Below, piece by piece: positions 27,193-36,401 of a stretch of DNA of 64,000 nt (position 1 is the stretch's first letter; each line of letters opens with the position of its first letter). Under the pieces are notes generated by a model that saw nothing but the letters and a program-made list of their open reading frames with translations, was not told where the DNA came from and ran no database searches. A program made the translations under genes and the position numbers. The stretch is from Symbiodinium kawagutii (lineage: Eukaryota > Sar > Dinophyceae > Suessiales > Symbiodiniaceae). The stretch spans positions 77,423 through 141,422 of the forward strand of contig VSDK01024160.1 of the NCBI GenBank assembly GCA_009767595.1, read 5' to 3'.

Positions 27193-27744
27193 ATGACAAG
27201 CGTCAAGGTAATAGATTTAAATCAAGAAGCAACCAAAGAAGAAGAACCTGAACAAAATGAAGAAGAACCCCAAGAGACACCAGAAATAACAAATGAAACT
27301 ACCGAAGAAGTAAAGGAAGAAATCAAAGAAGAAGAGAAACCCAAACCAACCCCAAAGGAGAAAGCGAAAGCGAAGGCTAAAACAAAGGTTCAATGTAACA
27401 CCTGCGATAAACGCATGACCTACAAGAATTTTAGATACTATCACGACGAACATTGTTCAGAGGACAAGATTGAATACAAACCAATCAAGAAACAAGCAAA
27501 CCCAAAGGGCAAAGCAAAACCTAAACCCAAACCTGTTCCAGTTTCAGTTTTTGAAGAAGAAGAACACGAACCAATATCAAGCAACCCTGTTCAAAAACAA
27601 GTCTTTAAAGCGCAACCTTCTAACCCCATGCCAACCTTACAACAACATTATCAACTTTTACAAAATGAATACATCAAACAAAAGCAAGAGAAGTATAATA
27701 ACCTTTGTCAAAATATGTTCAAAGCAAAACCTAAAAAACGTTAA
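27193..27744 (+). CDS. Acidic/Lys-Pro-Ala-rich protein with a CxxC...HxxHC finger, copy R
   Basis: 183 codons from the ATG at 27193. Residues 10-50 are Glu-rich, residues 50-67 Lys/Ala/Pro repeats (KPKPTPKEKAKAKAK). A single finger-like motif follows (CNTCDKRMTYKNF, then HDEHC), then a second Lys/Pro stretch and a Gln/Lys-rich C-terminus (LQQHYQLLQNEYIKQKQEKY). The ortholog at 1-228 is cut by the window edge. Between penton-like and fibre genes in both orientations, so probably virion- or fibre-associated. The Lys-Ala-Lys pattern recurs in the tail of the fibre. Confidence 0.6.
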   Translation: MTSVKVIDLNQEATKEEEPEQNEEEPQETPEITNETTEEVKEEIKEEEKPKPTPKEKAKAKAKTKVQCNTCDKRMTYKNFRYYHDEHCSEDKIEYKPIKKQANPKGKAKPKPKPVPVSVFEEEEHEPISSNPVQKQVFKAQPSNPMPTLQQHYQLLQNEYIKQKQEKYNNLCQNMFKAKPKKR

Positions 27745-27767
27745 TAATATTATTATCTAAAATAATA

Positions 27768-30326
27768 ATATTAACGAGTAGTTTAACATTAGATGGTTCA
27801 ACAAGAATTATCGGAACTGAATCTATTAAGTTAGAAGTCACAGGGACTTCTAATTTAGCGACTGAGGCATTTGTCACAAATGCTGTTAGTGAAGGAGGTG
27901 GAGGAGGTGGCGACTTAACCAATTACTATAATCAAACAGAGGTAGATAATCTATTAAATAATAAATTGAATATCAATAATCCACAGGACATGGCGGGAAC
28001 GCTTCGTATCGGACATGTCTTAGGCACATCTAAAATCATATTGAATGCGATTGGCAGTGAAAAGGATTTGTATGTGAATGGTGATGCCGGTATTGGAGGT
28101 AGTATGTCTGTATTTTCATTAGATAGTTCAGGTTCTGTCAATGGTGTTAATATTAGAGCAAGTGATGATGTAAAAACAAATATAATAGATAGTTATAATA
28201 CTAGTGATATTACATTGAAAAGAAATATTTTTGACATTTGTTTTTTTAAAAGTAGCTGTCTAGAATTGAATAGTGGCATTGATTTAGTAGCGCCGTCTCA
28301 GGTTCAATCAAACACTTACAACTCTTTTGATAATAGTAGTGTCTTATTTTTAAGAGACGGTGCTGAATTTATGAGGTTTAGAAAGTTCGAAGACGATATT
28401 TTAGTTAGTAAAGAAATTGAAGGAACTGATTTAAAATTGAGTGGTAGTAATACAACAAATGCTATTAATAGTGATGGCGATAATGATATTGTTATTACAC
28501 GGAATAATATAGAATTATTATCAATGAATACAAATGAAGTAGAAATTAAAAACAATAAAAATTTTGTATGTCATAACCAAATTAAATCAAGTATATATAA
28601 TAGTTATGGTGATGAAAATACTGTATTTCGTCGTTATGGTGATGACTACTTAATTTTTAATAGCGACCCTTCACCAGTAGCAATACCATTGGTTCAAGTG
28701 CCAGATGGAAAAGGATTTGAAGCAGATAAAATATTTATGAATGAAATTAGGAGCAGGTCATTAAATGCTAATATGAGATTTTACGGTAGTAATAGTGCCG
28801 GTAATGATAGAATTAATTTTATGCAATGGACAAGAGCAAATGAAGATATAACATTTTACAGAGATATTTTTATTGATGGTGATTATACTGTTAAAAGCAA
28901 TGATTTTGATAGTAATAGTGATGCCAATGTTGATTTTCATAGAAACGGAGTTTTAGTATTTAGGTTAGAAGATGAAGCAACAGTAGAACCGCAAGTGGTC
29001 ATACCGTGGGGCAATTCATTAAAAACTCCAACAATTAAAGTAAATGAAATTAAACCAAGAAGCACTACAATGCATACTGAATTTTACGGTGGCAATACGG
29101 CTGGTGATGGAGAAGTGAAATTTTTAGATTATAACAGAACAAGTGAAGAATTAACATTCTATAAAAGAGTAAATATGGATACGGGAGCAGTTTTAGCAGG
29201 TGATGTTATAACAGGAACTGGTATACACGGTGATGATTGCTTTGCTAATAGATTTAGAATTAGACATATGACAGAAGATACAACTTTTGATGGTGCTAAT
29301 ACTACCGAAGATGGTAGAATTACTTTTATGGTTTATAGGCATTCATTAGAAGACTTACGAATATTGAGAGATGTATTAATAGATGCCGGTTATAAAATTT
29401 CATCTAATGTTTTTGATAGTGCTACTAATGTTGATGTTTATTTAAAAAGAAATAATATTGATTCCATACAATTAGGTGGAACAAGTTTAAGAACGAGAAT
29501 GCTTACAGGGTGTCAATCGGATATTTATGATAGTTTAGATAATAGCGATGTTTCATTTAGAAGGAATGGGGTAGATTTTATGTATTTAAGAAATGGTAAA
29601 GTAGAAATGAATACTAATGTTGATTTAGCAACCGATGTTGTTGATTCCAAAGGTGATAATGATATAGCATTTGAAAGAAACAGTGTAGAATACTTTAAAT
29701 TAACAAAAATAAATGCTGAACCTTTTGTATTATTAGGCGATACTGTTAATATATCTGCCAAGGAATGTTACGCTAATGAATTTTTAAATAGAAGTTATGA
29801 CAAAGACACTTTTTTTTATGGTGGTAATGTGACAGATGATGGAAGGGTGTTATATATCAAATATAAACATAATGTAGAAGAATTCAGTATTTCAACTGAT
29901 GTGCAGATTGAAGCAACCTATACACTGACTGGGGAACTGGTAGATACTTCTGATAAAACTAAAAAATATGATATAAAAACTATTGATAATAATTTTACAG
30001 ATATATTAAAATCAATTGAACCTAAAACCTTTAAAATGTTAGATGAAAAAGAAAAAGGGGTTAATAAAAATCATATCGGATTTGTAGCAGATGATTTAGA
30101 AAGTGTAATCCCTAATGAATGGGAGAATATTGTTTATAATAAAAGGGGTGTTAAACAATTGAATTATATTAAAATGAATGCTATATTATGGGGAGTTTGT
30201 AAAGAACAACAAAGTAAAATTGAACATTTAGAAAGTAGCGTTTATGAATTACAAGAGGCACTGAAAGATTACCTTAAACCTAAACCTAAAAGTAAGGCAA
30301 AGGCTAAGGCTAAATCAAAAAATTAA
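27768..30326 (+). CDS. Virion fibre with C-terminal S74-type intramolecular chaperone
   Basis: Open frame of about 853 codons. Coding character (GSTRIIGTESIKLEVTGT, a Gly run, YYNQTEVDNLLNNKLN) extends upstream of the first ATG (27990), but only ATA/TTA codons stand at the expected start, so the start may be lost. The shaft has two alternating repeats of about 45 residues: one with (Y/F)DS...N.DV.F.RNG..F and one with FYGG/SN...G...F.....(E)(D/E)(L/I)TF. Near the end, SDKTKKYDIK begins a Peptidase_S74/ICA domain (IEPKTFKML, HIGFVADDLE) and a coiled coil. That domain trimerises fibres and cuts itself off. The tail is KPKPKSKAKAKAKSK. Attachment role inferred from phage and viral fibres. Confidence 0.75.
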   Translation: MLTSSLTLDGSTRIIGTESIKLEVTGTSNLATEAFVTNAVSEGGGGGGDLTNYYNQTEVDNLLNNKLNINNPQDMAGTLRIGHVLGTSKIILNAIGSEKDLYVNGDAGIGGSMSVFSLDSSGSVNGVNIRASDDVKTNIIDSYNTSDITLKRNIFDICFFKSSCLELNSGIDLVAPSQVQSNTYNSFDNSSVLFLRDGAEFMRFRKFEDDILVSKEIEGTDLKLSGSNTTNAINSDGDNDIVITRNNIELLSMNTNEVEIKNNKNFVCHNQIKSSIYNSYGDENTVFRRYGDDYLIFNSDPSPVAIPLVQVPDGKGFEADKIFMNEIRSRSLNANMRFYGSNSAGNDRINFMQWTRANEDITFYRDIFIDGDYTVKSNDFDSNSDANVDFHRNGVLVFRLEDEATVEPQVVIPWGNSLKTPTIKVNEIKPRSTTMHTEFYGGNTAGDGEVKFLDYNRTSEELTFYKRVNMDTGAVLAGDVITGTGIHGDDCFANRFRIRHMTEDTTFDGANTTEDGRITFMVYRHSLEDLRILRDVLIDAGYKISSNVFDSATNVDVYLKRNNIDSIQLGGTSLRTRMLTGCQSDIYDSLDNSDVSFRRNGVDFMYLRNGKVEMNTNVDLATDVVDSKGDNDIAFERNSVEYFKLTKINAEPFVLLGDTVNISAKECYANEFLNRSYDKDTFFYGGNVTDDGRVLYIKYKHNVEEFSISTDVQIEATYTLTGELVDTSDKTKKYDIKTIDNNFTDILKSIEPKTFKMLDEKEKGVNKNHIGFVADDLESVIPNEWENIVYNKRGVKQLNYIKMNAILWGVCKEQQSKIEHLESSVYELQEALKDYLKPKPKSKAKAKAKSKN

Positions 30327-30344
30327 TTATATAATTATGTATAT

Positions 30345-30578
30345 ATGGGTAATGTATTTAACAGAAAGACAAAAAAAGAAAACGAATACATTAACAAAAT
30401 AAAAGACTTAAATGTAGAAAGTGATGAAATAAGTAATGAAATAACAACTGACATGACAATATTAGTGAAATGTATGAAAGAAATAATAGAAGAAGTGGAA
30501 GAGTTACAGGAACAAGATAGACAAAGATTTCACATGATGGCTCCAAAATTAGATATGTGTAATTTTTCATTGTTATAA
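30345..30578 (+). CDS. Small viral coiled-coil protein
   Basis: 77 codons from the ATG at 30345 (MGNVFNRKTKKENEY), 18 bp after the fibre stop and preceded by attatgtatatATGG. A long helix with heptads (MKEIIEEVEELQEQDRQRF) makes a coiled coil likely. Gly at position 2 with a basic follow-up is suggestive of myristoylation, but position 6 is Asn, so this is weak. Function unknown; possibly a fibre- or membrane-associated virion protein. Confidence 0.5.
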   Translation: MGNVFNRKTKKENEYINKIKDLNVESDEISNEITTDMTILVKCMKEIIEEVEELQEQDRQRFHMMAPKLDMCNFSLL

Positions 30579-30606
30579 ATTAATATTCTATTACAAAATA
30601 AAATTA

Positions 30607-31467
30607 TTAAATTTCATTATCAACAATTATCCTTTTGTCAAAGCGAACCATAAAGACTTTATTAATGTCACTCTCCATCAAATTAACAAATAGAAAACTA
30701 AACCTTTCTTCGGTTGCTTTTTCATAAATTTCAAGTAATGTATTTTTAGCATTATTAATATTTTTGTCAGAGAGAAAATTTCTTTTAAGTAATAATGCGC
30801 TTAATTCATCTACCATTGTTTGTATTTCTTTGTAGTTTCTCATTTTGAAAAAGTAAAGTTGTCTTGAATTGACCTTAATGATTGTTGAAAGCGCATTGAA
30901 TTTCTGTGTTGAAGAAATGACATTGACCCCAAAATGTCTTCCTCTAATGTAAAGAGCGTTTAACATACTGTTATGTTTTGAAAACCGAGCATCGTCGCAA
31001 AAATCATCAACAACTACCAATGTAGCAAACAGTTTTTTAAAGTTATGGTCTTTTTGATACTGGCTAATTTTGTATTGTTGTTCTAATATGTATTCTAAAT
31101 CTTCCTTGTGGAACTCATCAAAATAAACTTTTTCCTTCTTTGGATTTACTTTGAGTGTTTTTTCTATGTATTCTTTGACTGGATGCCATACACTATCAAC
31201 ATTGATACTGGCACTGAAAATAAAAATTCTCTGGAAACAACCACGGTAAATGTCTAAAATCATATTCTGTAATAAAATGGATTTTCCAGAACCTGACGGT
31301 CCGACTACAATTTGCGAGAAGGGTATTCTTGGCGCTACATCGTATTTAGATTGTTGAAATTCATACTCTGCTGATTTATGAAGTTTTATGATTGGAATAT
31401 TATTATTCATAAGTTTATTGAAATAATTTAGAAAATAAAATATATTATTATTTATTGTGGAAACCAT
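30607..31467 (-). CDS. A32/FtsK-HerA-type genome-packaging ATPase
   Basis: Intact frame. Walker A is VVGPSGSGKSILLQNM and Walker B is ATLVVVDDFCDD; then STQKFNAL, a sensor-like region that fits the HerA/FtsK superfamily packaging ATPases of Polintons, virophages and NCLDVs. It pumps the genome into the procapsid. Two starts are possible: ATG at 31467 or the Met at 31410 (MNNNIPIIKLHKSAEYEF). The latter gives 267 residues and is the more usual length with the Walker A near residue 38. It lies opposite to and converges with the fibre operon. Confidence 0.82.
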   Translation of the reverse strand: MVSTINNNIFYFLNYFNKLMNNNIPIIKLHKSAEYEFQQSKYDVAPRIPFSQIVVGPSGSGKSILLQNMILDIYRGCFQRIFIFSASINVDSVWHPVKEYIEKTLKVNPKKEKVYFDEFHKEDLEYILEQQYKISQYQKDHNFKKLFATLVVVDDFCDDARFSKHNSMLNALYIRGRHFGVNVISSTQKFNALSTIIKVNSRQLYFFKMRNYKEIQTMVDELSALLLKRNFLSDKNINNAKNTLLEIYEKATEERFSFLFVNLMESDINKVFMVRFDKRIIVDNEI

Positions 31468-31746
31468 TTTTTACTTTGATAAGGGGTCAGTAAATTATGA
31501 CGACCGTTAGCGCAATCCCCACAAGAGGTTAATTAGTTTTGGCATCTCTTAGCAAGTAAGTCCGAAAAGCCCCCCGTTAATTAGCATCTCAGCAATAGAA
31601 GATAAAAAGGATTCATTTTTTACTTTTGTAGCAGTTGTAGCATTCGCACAGTATAGCATTTCTTGGAAGGATGAGGATGTGAGACTAAAAATCAAAAAAA
31701 CAAATAAACAAATGATTAGATTTTAAAAATAATCTAATCATTATTA
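31468..31746. other. Noncoding 279-bp viral stretch with a short direct repeat
   Basis: No ORF of note. It is less AT-rich than the flanks, with gttaattag...gcatctc occurring twice (about 31530 and 31578) and a small hairpin gtca-gtaaatta-tgac. It lies between divergent genes (ATPase and the small gene at 31747), so it should hold their promoters; a structured RNA or origin is possible but not shown. Confidence 0.35.
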
Positions 31747-31938
31747 ATGATAACTGATACTGATGTGTATTTTGATAATATTAATGTTTTAGAGGATGCC
31801 ATTGAAGATGATAATAAATTTCCCGTTATCAAAGATAACAAAATTAAAAAGTGTTGTTGGGTTACATTAGAAAGTATTAAAATGTTCTTTGTTTATGTTA
31901 AATATACGGTTGAACGTAACACTAAAAAGGATAAATGA
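31747..31938 (+). CDS. Small viral ORF
   Basis: 63 codons from an ATG at 31747 (MITDTDVYFDNINVLED). Acidic first half, then KIKKCCWVTLESIKMFFVYVKYTVER, a hydrophobic stretch that could be a weak membrane segment, and a Lys-rich end. No homolog in the window, no known domain. Support is only an open frame with viral composition and a start just after an AT-rich hairpin-like leader. Confidence 0.35.
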   Translation: MITDTDVYFDNINVLEDAIEDDNKFPVIKDNKIKKCCWVTLESIKMFFVYVKYTVERNTKKDK

Positions 31939-31992
31939 ATAATTAAATAAATAACTAAATAAATAATATAGAAATTTTCTAATAGGAAGTAT

Positions 31993-32331
31993 ATGGTTGA
32001 AAGTTCAGTGGATAAAAACGACAAAGAAGAGAAACTAACTAAAATCTTGACAAAAGTGAATTTGTTGTCAAAGATGATGAAAACCGTTCAGGATGACGTT
32101 GATGAAATCAAACAGAAAATGGTTAAACAACCAGAAGTTGAAAGCAAAGAAAAAGTTGAAAAAGCCTTTGAGGCAAAAGGTATTGGACGTCCTGCTGGAA
32201 ATTTTGAAAGCAAACCAAAACAGTATTTGGACATGCTCAATAATGGAAAAATCAAACAACCAAAAGATAAGACATTAGAGTTTTACAAGATTGAAAAGAA
32301 AGAGGGCAACGCTGACGTCTTGCTGTCGTAA
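31993..32331 (+). CDS. Small basic viral protein with GRPAGN motif
   Basis: 112 codons from the ATG at 31993 (MVESSVDKNDKEEKL), after agtatATGG. Residues 15-45 form a likely coiled coil (LTKVNLLSKMMKTVQDDVDEI); residues 60-100 carry KGIGRPAGNFESKPKQYL and KDKTLEFYKIEKKE. GIGRPAGN is AT-hook-like (GRP core), which hints at DNA binding. It is 32 bp upstream of the methyltransferase-like gene, likely in one unit. Function not known. Confidence 0.5.
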   Translation: MVESSVDKNDKEEKLTKILTKVNLLSKMMKTVQDDVDEIKQKMVKQPEVESKEKVEKAFEAKGIGRPAGNFESKPKQYLDMLNNGKIKQPKDKTLEFYKIEKKEGNADVLLS

Positions 32332-32363
32332 TTTTATATTTTTAATCTATGTAGATTTATAAT

Positions 32364-32813
32364 ATGAAATTACTTGAACTTTTTTCGGGAACTGGTAGTG
32401 TTGGTAAAGTCGCCAAAGATTATGGTTTTGATGTTGTATCCTTGGATTTAAAAAACGCAAACATCAACTGTAATATATTGGAATGGGACTACAAGCAATT
32501 CAACAAGAATGAGTCTGATTTTATTTGGGCGTCCCCGCCTTGCACTGAATATAGCAAAGCAAAAACAACAGGAGTTAGAAAGATTGAAGAAGCAAATAAA
32601 ATTGTAAAGAAAACCATTGAAATAATAAAATACTTTGAACCAAAAATATATTTCATTGAAAACCCCCAGACGGGCTTATTGAAGGAACAGGATTTTATGA
32701 AAGACTTTGATTATTTTGACGTTGATTATTGTAAATATGGAATGAAGTATAGAAAGAGGACAAGGATAATAAACGCAGTCAAGATGAACTTTACAAAATT
32801 CCCGAAGGTTTGA
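32364..32813 (+). CDS. Short DNA C5-methyltransferase-like protein
   Basis: 149 codons from the ATG at 32364. Motif I LELFSGTGSVGKVA, acidic turn VVSLDLK, motif IV WASPPCTEYSKA with the catalytic Cys, motif VI FIENPQTGLL, and a YRKRTRII that resembles motif VIII. This is the cytosine-C5 methyltransferase order, but the target-recognition domain and motifs IX-X are missing, and ENP replaces the usual ENV; a similar short form is common in phages and large viruses. It may protect or mark viral DNA; activity is uncertain. It shares its layout with the methyltransferase-like domain of the nearby retroelement Pol proteins. Confidence 0.72.
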   Translation: MKLLELFSGTGSVGKVAKDYGFDVVSLDLKNANINCNILEWDYKQFNKNESDFIWASPPCTEYSKAKTTGVRKIEEANKIVKKTIEIIKYFEPKIYFIENPQTGLLKEQDFMKDFDYFDVDYCKYGMKYRKRTRIINAVKMNFTKFPKV

Positions 32814-32833
32814 TAAGAGAGATTTTTGAATGT

Positions 32834-33660
32834 TTAAACTAACAATAATTCATGCCTTAAATAGGGTTTAGTTAGACCTTCCAGTTTAAAGGTTCTATTA
32901 CCTGTCATGTCATATTTTATCTTTTCTACTTTGTAGGCTCTTTCCGACCATTTTGAATTATACTCTTTTCTATCGGTATAGTTGCCCTTCTTCTTATGAA
33001 AGTATTTGACCTTGTCGCCTTCTTTTATCTCTGGATACTTTCGTTTGTTCTTTTCTCTCAATGTTAAATTAACTCTGACGGATGAGTTGTTCTCGTCTTT
33101 GTGTGCTTGTTTCGGTGACATCTTTGTTGATGAATGAACCGTGGTATTGTATTTGTTAAGTGCTTGTGGCAACATCGAAGTCCAACCCGCCTTGTTAAAT
33201 CTTACCCTGTCATGTATCATGTTCTTCATTGTTCTAATAAATCTCTCTGCTACGTTGGCGTGAGTTTGTGTTACTATGTGTTGTATGCCTTCACCATCAA
33301 AGAATTCCTTTACTACTGACTGGAACGCACCGTCGTTGTCAGAATATATTGACATCGGAAACCCCATCTTCTTAAATGCTTGTTTTAAGGCTTGTAAAAC
33401 GCTTTCACTGTTGTTCTCTTTCATTGGTATTACGTCGGCGTATTTACTAAAAATGTCTATGACCACTAACGCATATCTTGGTTCGGTTTTTGTTGTTTCG
33501 ATCTTAACCTCTGGTTTCTTTGAAAGAGGTGCCATGACCCTAATGTCTATTTGGTATTCAAATCGGGCGAATGGTGCTGTGTATGAATTAGCGCCCCTGT
33601 AGGTTAACGTACTTGTTCGTTCTGTTTTACGGGGATCTTCATTTGAGACTAAATGTTGTA
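32834..33660 (-). pseudogene. Retroviral-type (rve) integrase, catalytic core and C-terminus; gene split
   Basis: The core reads FARFEYQIDI, YALVVIDIFSKYADVIP (first Asp), MSIYSDNDGAF (second Asp), THANVAERFIRTMKN (Glu), i.e. the DDE triad of Polinton integrases; then WTSMLPQALNKYNTTVHSS and a C-terminal chromo/SH3-like part (YPEIKEGDKVKYFHKK, SKWSERAYKVEKIKY). It would insert the viral genome. The N-terminal part is 8.9 kb away (42523-42744). The first codons and the apparent Met come from inserted DNA: the ATG lies in the spliced-leader relict at 33661. The insertion therefore inactivates the gene. Confidence 0.85.
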
Positions 33661-33704
33661 CCATTTTGGCTCAAGGACTTGCATTTGTTTCATTGATTTT
33701 TTTT
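33628..33704. repeat. Flank X, copy 1 (duplicated at 41802-41877)
   Basis: From tacggggatcttc to the T-run; 33 bp of virus-side sequence, the leader relict and about 29 bp of retroelement leader. The same 76 bp stand directly after the assembly gap. After the T-run the two copies diverge completely. Confidence 0.85.
33661..33675 (+). other. Relict dinoflagellate spliced leader (15 nt)
   Basis: CCATTTTGGCTCAAG equals the last 15 nt of the DinoSL trans-spliced leader, the usual length of relicts left when a trans-spliced mRNA is copied back into the genome. It marks the exact left edge of the retroelement insertion in the viral integrase. Also at 41835-41849. Confidence 0.8.
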
Positions 33705-34078
33705 AACATGCCATGTGGCACTTGGGTTGCGGTTCACAGATCCACATTCCACGTTTCATGGGCTCAGGCACAATTCACGGTTTAGTCATGCTCACACGTT
33801 TTCATGTTTTTCTTGTTTTTCGAACTTCACCGGGCGATCCGTGGCCAATGGAGTCACCGTCGGAATCCAGTGATTCTACTGTGCACCTCATTGTGAGAGG
33901 AATCAGCAATTCGTTGTATGTTCAACGTCGCTTCTTGATTTCGCTTGGGAAGTGGTTGATTATCATTGCTTGCCTTCAACTTTTCGTGTTGATTCTCATT
34001 TTGGTCATCCTGGTATGTGCTTGGAAATCTCGCATTTAGCCTGCTCTCATCAGTGCATTGGATTTCCTTAGTGTAGTC

Positions 34079-36140
34079 ATGATGGATGATCTAGACCTCT
34101 CAGCCGACGATTGGTCCATCTTGCTTGCAGATGATCGCCCAGGGAGTTCCGCCCAACCACATCCCAAGCCCCTGCCATGTGCCCATGTCCGTGCCCCCTT
34201 TCAGGTGCATGCAAGCAGTTCACCTTCAGTGCATCGATTCGACATTCCACGTGTCAATGATCGGGAGCCTCAACCGATTCCAGGGTGTAGGATTGTAGAT
34301 CCTTGGGTAACATCCATGACTGTGATCCCACGAGATCAACCTTTGCAACCTCCCCCTCGAGTTGCTAAGTTCCCCAAGAGCTTGAATCATAACCGGCCTC
34401 ATAATGCTTCACAGCCTCTAGGTATCCCTAAGTGGCCGAGCCCTCCTGCATTCAGTGATCCTGCGTCCAGCCGTGTATCATCATCCCATGATCTCAGTTT
34501 GCGGAATCCCCCCAAGCGGGCTAGAACCTTGGACACTTTGCGTGAAAAGCAATCGAGTCACTCCAGCCTTCTTATGCAGAAATGGCTAGATACCCTCCAG
34601 TTCCTTGGTGCCTTGTCCCAGGTTTGGACCCATGCGCAGCAGAGCTCTCACCGTGATCAGCACTTGGCTAGGGTTCTTGACTCCGTAGCTCCGAGCACAG
34701 CATTAAAGTATCTCAGTGCTTGTTCTCAATTCTTTCGCGCATGTGGATCGCTTCATGTGGAATTGCATTCTTTGACCGATGTGATGCTTGCTGACATCTT
34801 GTTCACGCAATCCTTAGCTAGATCCAGTGATGCTTCGGGGGGATCCAACCTTGCTACCATTAAAGCACTCAGATGGCTTCGTCGAGTCGCTGATGTGTCA
34901 TGTTTGGATGTATTGGACCCAACTCTCATTCAGTCATTTCTTAATCGCAAAGTTCCTCGTGACAAAAAGGAGGCCCCACCTTTGCCTCTTTGGGTTCTTG
35001 TACAATGGGAAAGACGCACCTTGATGAGTACTTGTCCTGCATTGCAAACCATCATCTTGGGATCGTTTTAGGTCATGGCATGGGCTAGCCTTCGTTTTTC
35101 AGATTGCCAACGTATCTCATTGCGATCCCTGGTCCTGTCACTTCAGGATTTGCGTGGCGTGGTTTGGAGATCCAAGACTAGCATCGGGGGCCTGGCTTTC
35201 GGCCTTCTGACAAGTGGCTTCTTGAGTGTAGGGGGAGCATTCTTGGCCGTGGAAATTTCTTCACACGTTGGATGAGTACCTTGCAGACAATAATCAATCC
35301 AATATTGATTTTTTGTTTCCGGATTGTCGTGACGATCAGGTGTGCATTCCATTGATTCCCATGGATTACCCCACAGCCTTGTACTACCTACGTGTGTTCA
35401 TCCATTGCCCATGGCAGCGGTCGGATACCATGAAAGGTCTGGATCTTAACTACGCAATTCATTCTTTGAAAGCCACCTTTTTGAGTTGGGGACCTCAAAT
35501 CTCCAAGTTCACCTCTCCAGAAGAACGGCTTCAACAAGGCCACCATGCTGACCCTTCAGGATCTCTGGAAGTGTACTCCCGTGATAGCGTGTGGGGTGCC
35601 CTCGACTTTCAAAGACAGGTCAAGGCTCGGGTGCGAGCTGGTTGGCGCCCCCAGATTGCGCAACATCGGGGTTCTCAATCTCCTTTGGTGGAACCGACCG
35701 TAGTCCTGGAGAAGTTTAGCAAATCGATCCCAGCTGTGCCTTTTCGGTGGTTTTCATTTGATAATCAATCCCCACCATCAGACCTCCCTCAGCCCTCCGA
35801 TTCTTCCGGCTCATCATCTTCTTCCTCTGATTCAGATTCTACGGCATCAGTTGAGATGCCACCTGAACCCTCCATATCGGAGAGGAAATCCAAAACCCCG
35901 GAGGTTCCGGTGGCTGATGAGATCATCATTGGACAGTATCGTTCGGTTCTTCATGCCATGATCAAGGCGCCGGATGGAGCCTCTTGGCGCCCCCAATATG
36001 CCAACGTTTCTTTGAAACCGGCGTGTGGACGTCAAATGCGATCAGTTGATACTAAATTGTTACTTCAGATTGCCCCGGATATGCAACTGTGCCAGCATAA
36101 AGCCTGTCGTAAAGTTTGGTGTCAGATGCACCTAGACTGA
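34079..36140 (+). pseudogene. Tyrosine recombinase of the 33.7-kb element, broken
   Basis: ATG at 34079 (MMDDLDLSADDWSIL). The N-terminus is Pro-rich and disordered, then a core-binding-like part (STALKYLSACSQFFRACG). TAG at 35069 interrupts, then the same frame goes on (AWASLRFSDCQRISL, Arg-I). Near 35265 the frame shifts to 35268-36140 with YAIHSLKATFLSWG (H-x-x-K), QQGHHADPSG and LEVYSRD (Tyr at about 35573). Ser/Asp linker, then a C-terminal module with RSVLHAM, CGRQM, CQHKACRKVWC. It is a distant homolog of the YR proteins at 14.5 and 50.7 kb; the function would be integration of circular cDNA. Confidence 0.8.
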
Positions 36141-36401
36141 TGGTCTCGATTGGGCCATGCGTTGCCAATTGCATTGGCGATGTCACCAACGATGGCTTCT
36201 TCCGCGCAAAACAGTTGGCGGCGTCTGAGGGTCCTCAGCTTGCTGCAGTCAGTTCTTATATACTTGTATTATTTCTCCCATGTCTTCACGATATACTTTT
36301 TGATCGCATTCATTTGTTCCAGGGTTCGCTGTATTTGAAATAAGTCAAATCACGAACTTTCGGGAGACCTTGGGACTTTTTACTTCTATTTCCGGGAGAT
36401 G
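36141..36401. other. Gap between YR gene and hairpin array
   Basis: About 260 bp with no supported gene or repeat. It ends in a stretch with two copies of cgggaga close to the start of the array. Confidence 0.4.

Noticed and set aside
31500..31620. A tRNA in the viral noncoding island
   Set aside because: No cloverleaf with T-arm and acceptor pairing could be drawn; only small hairpins.
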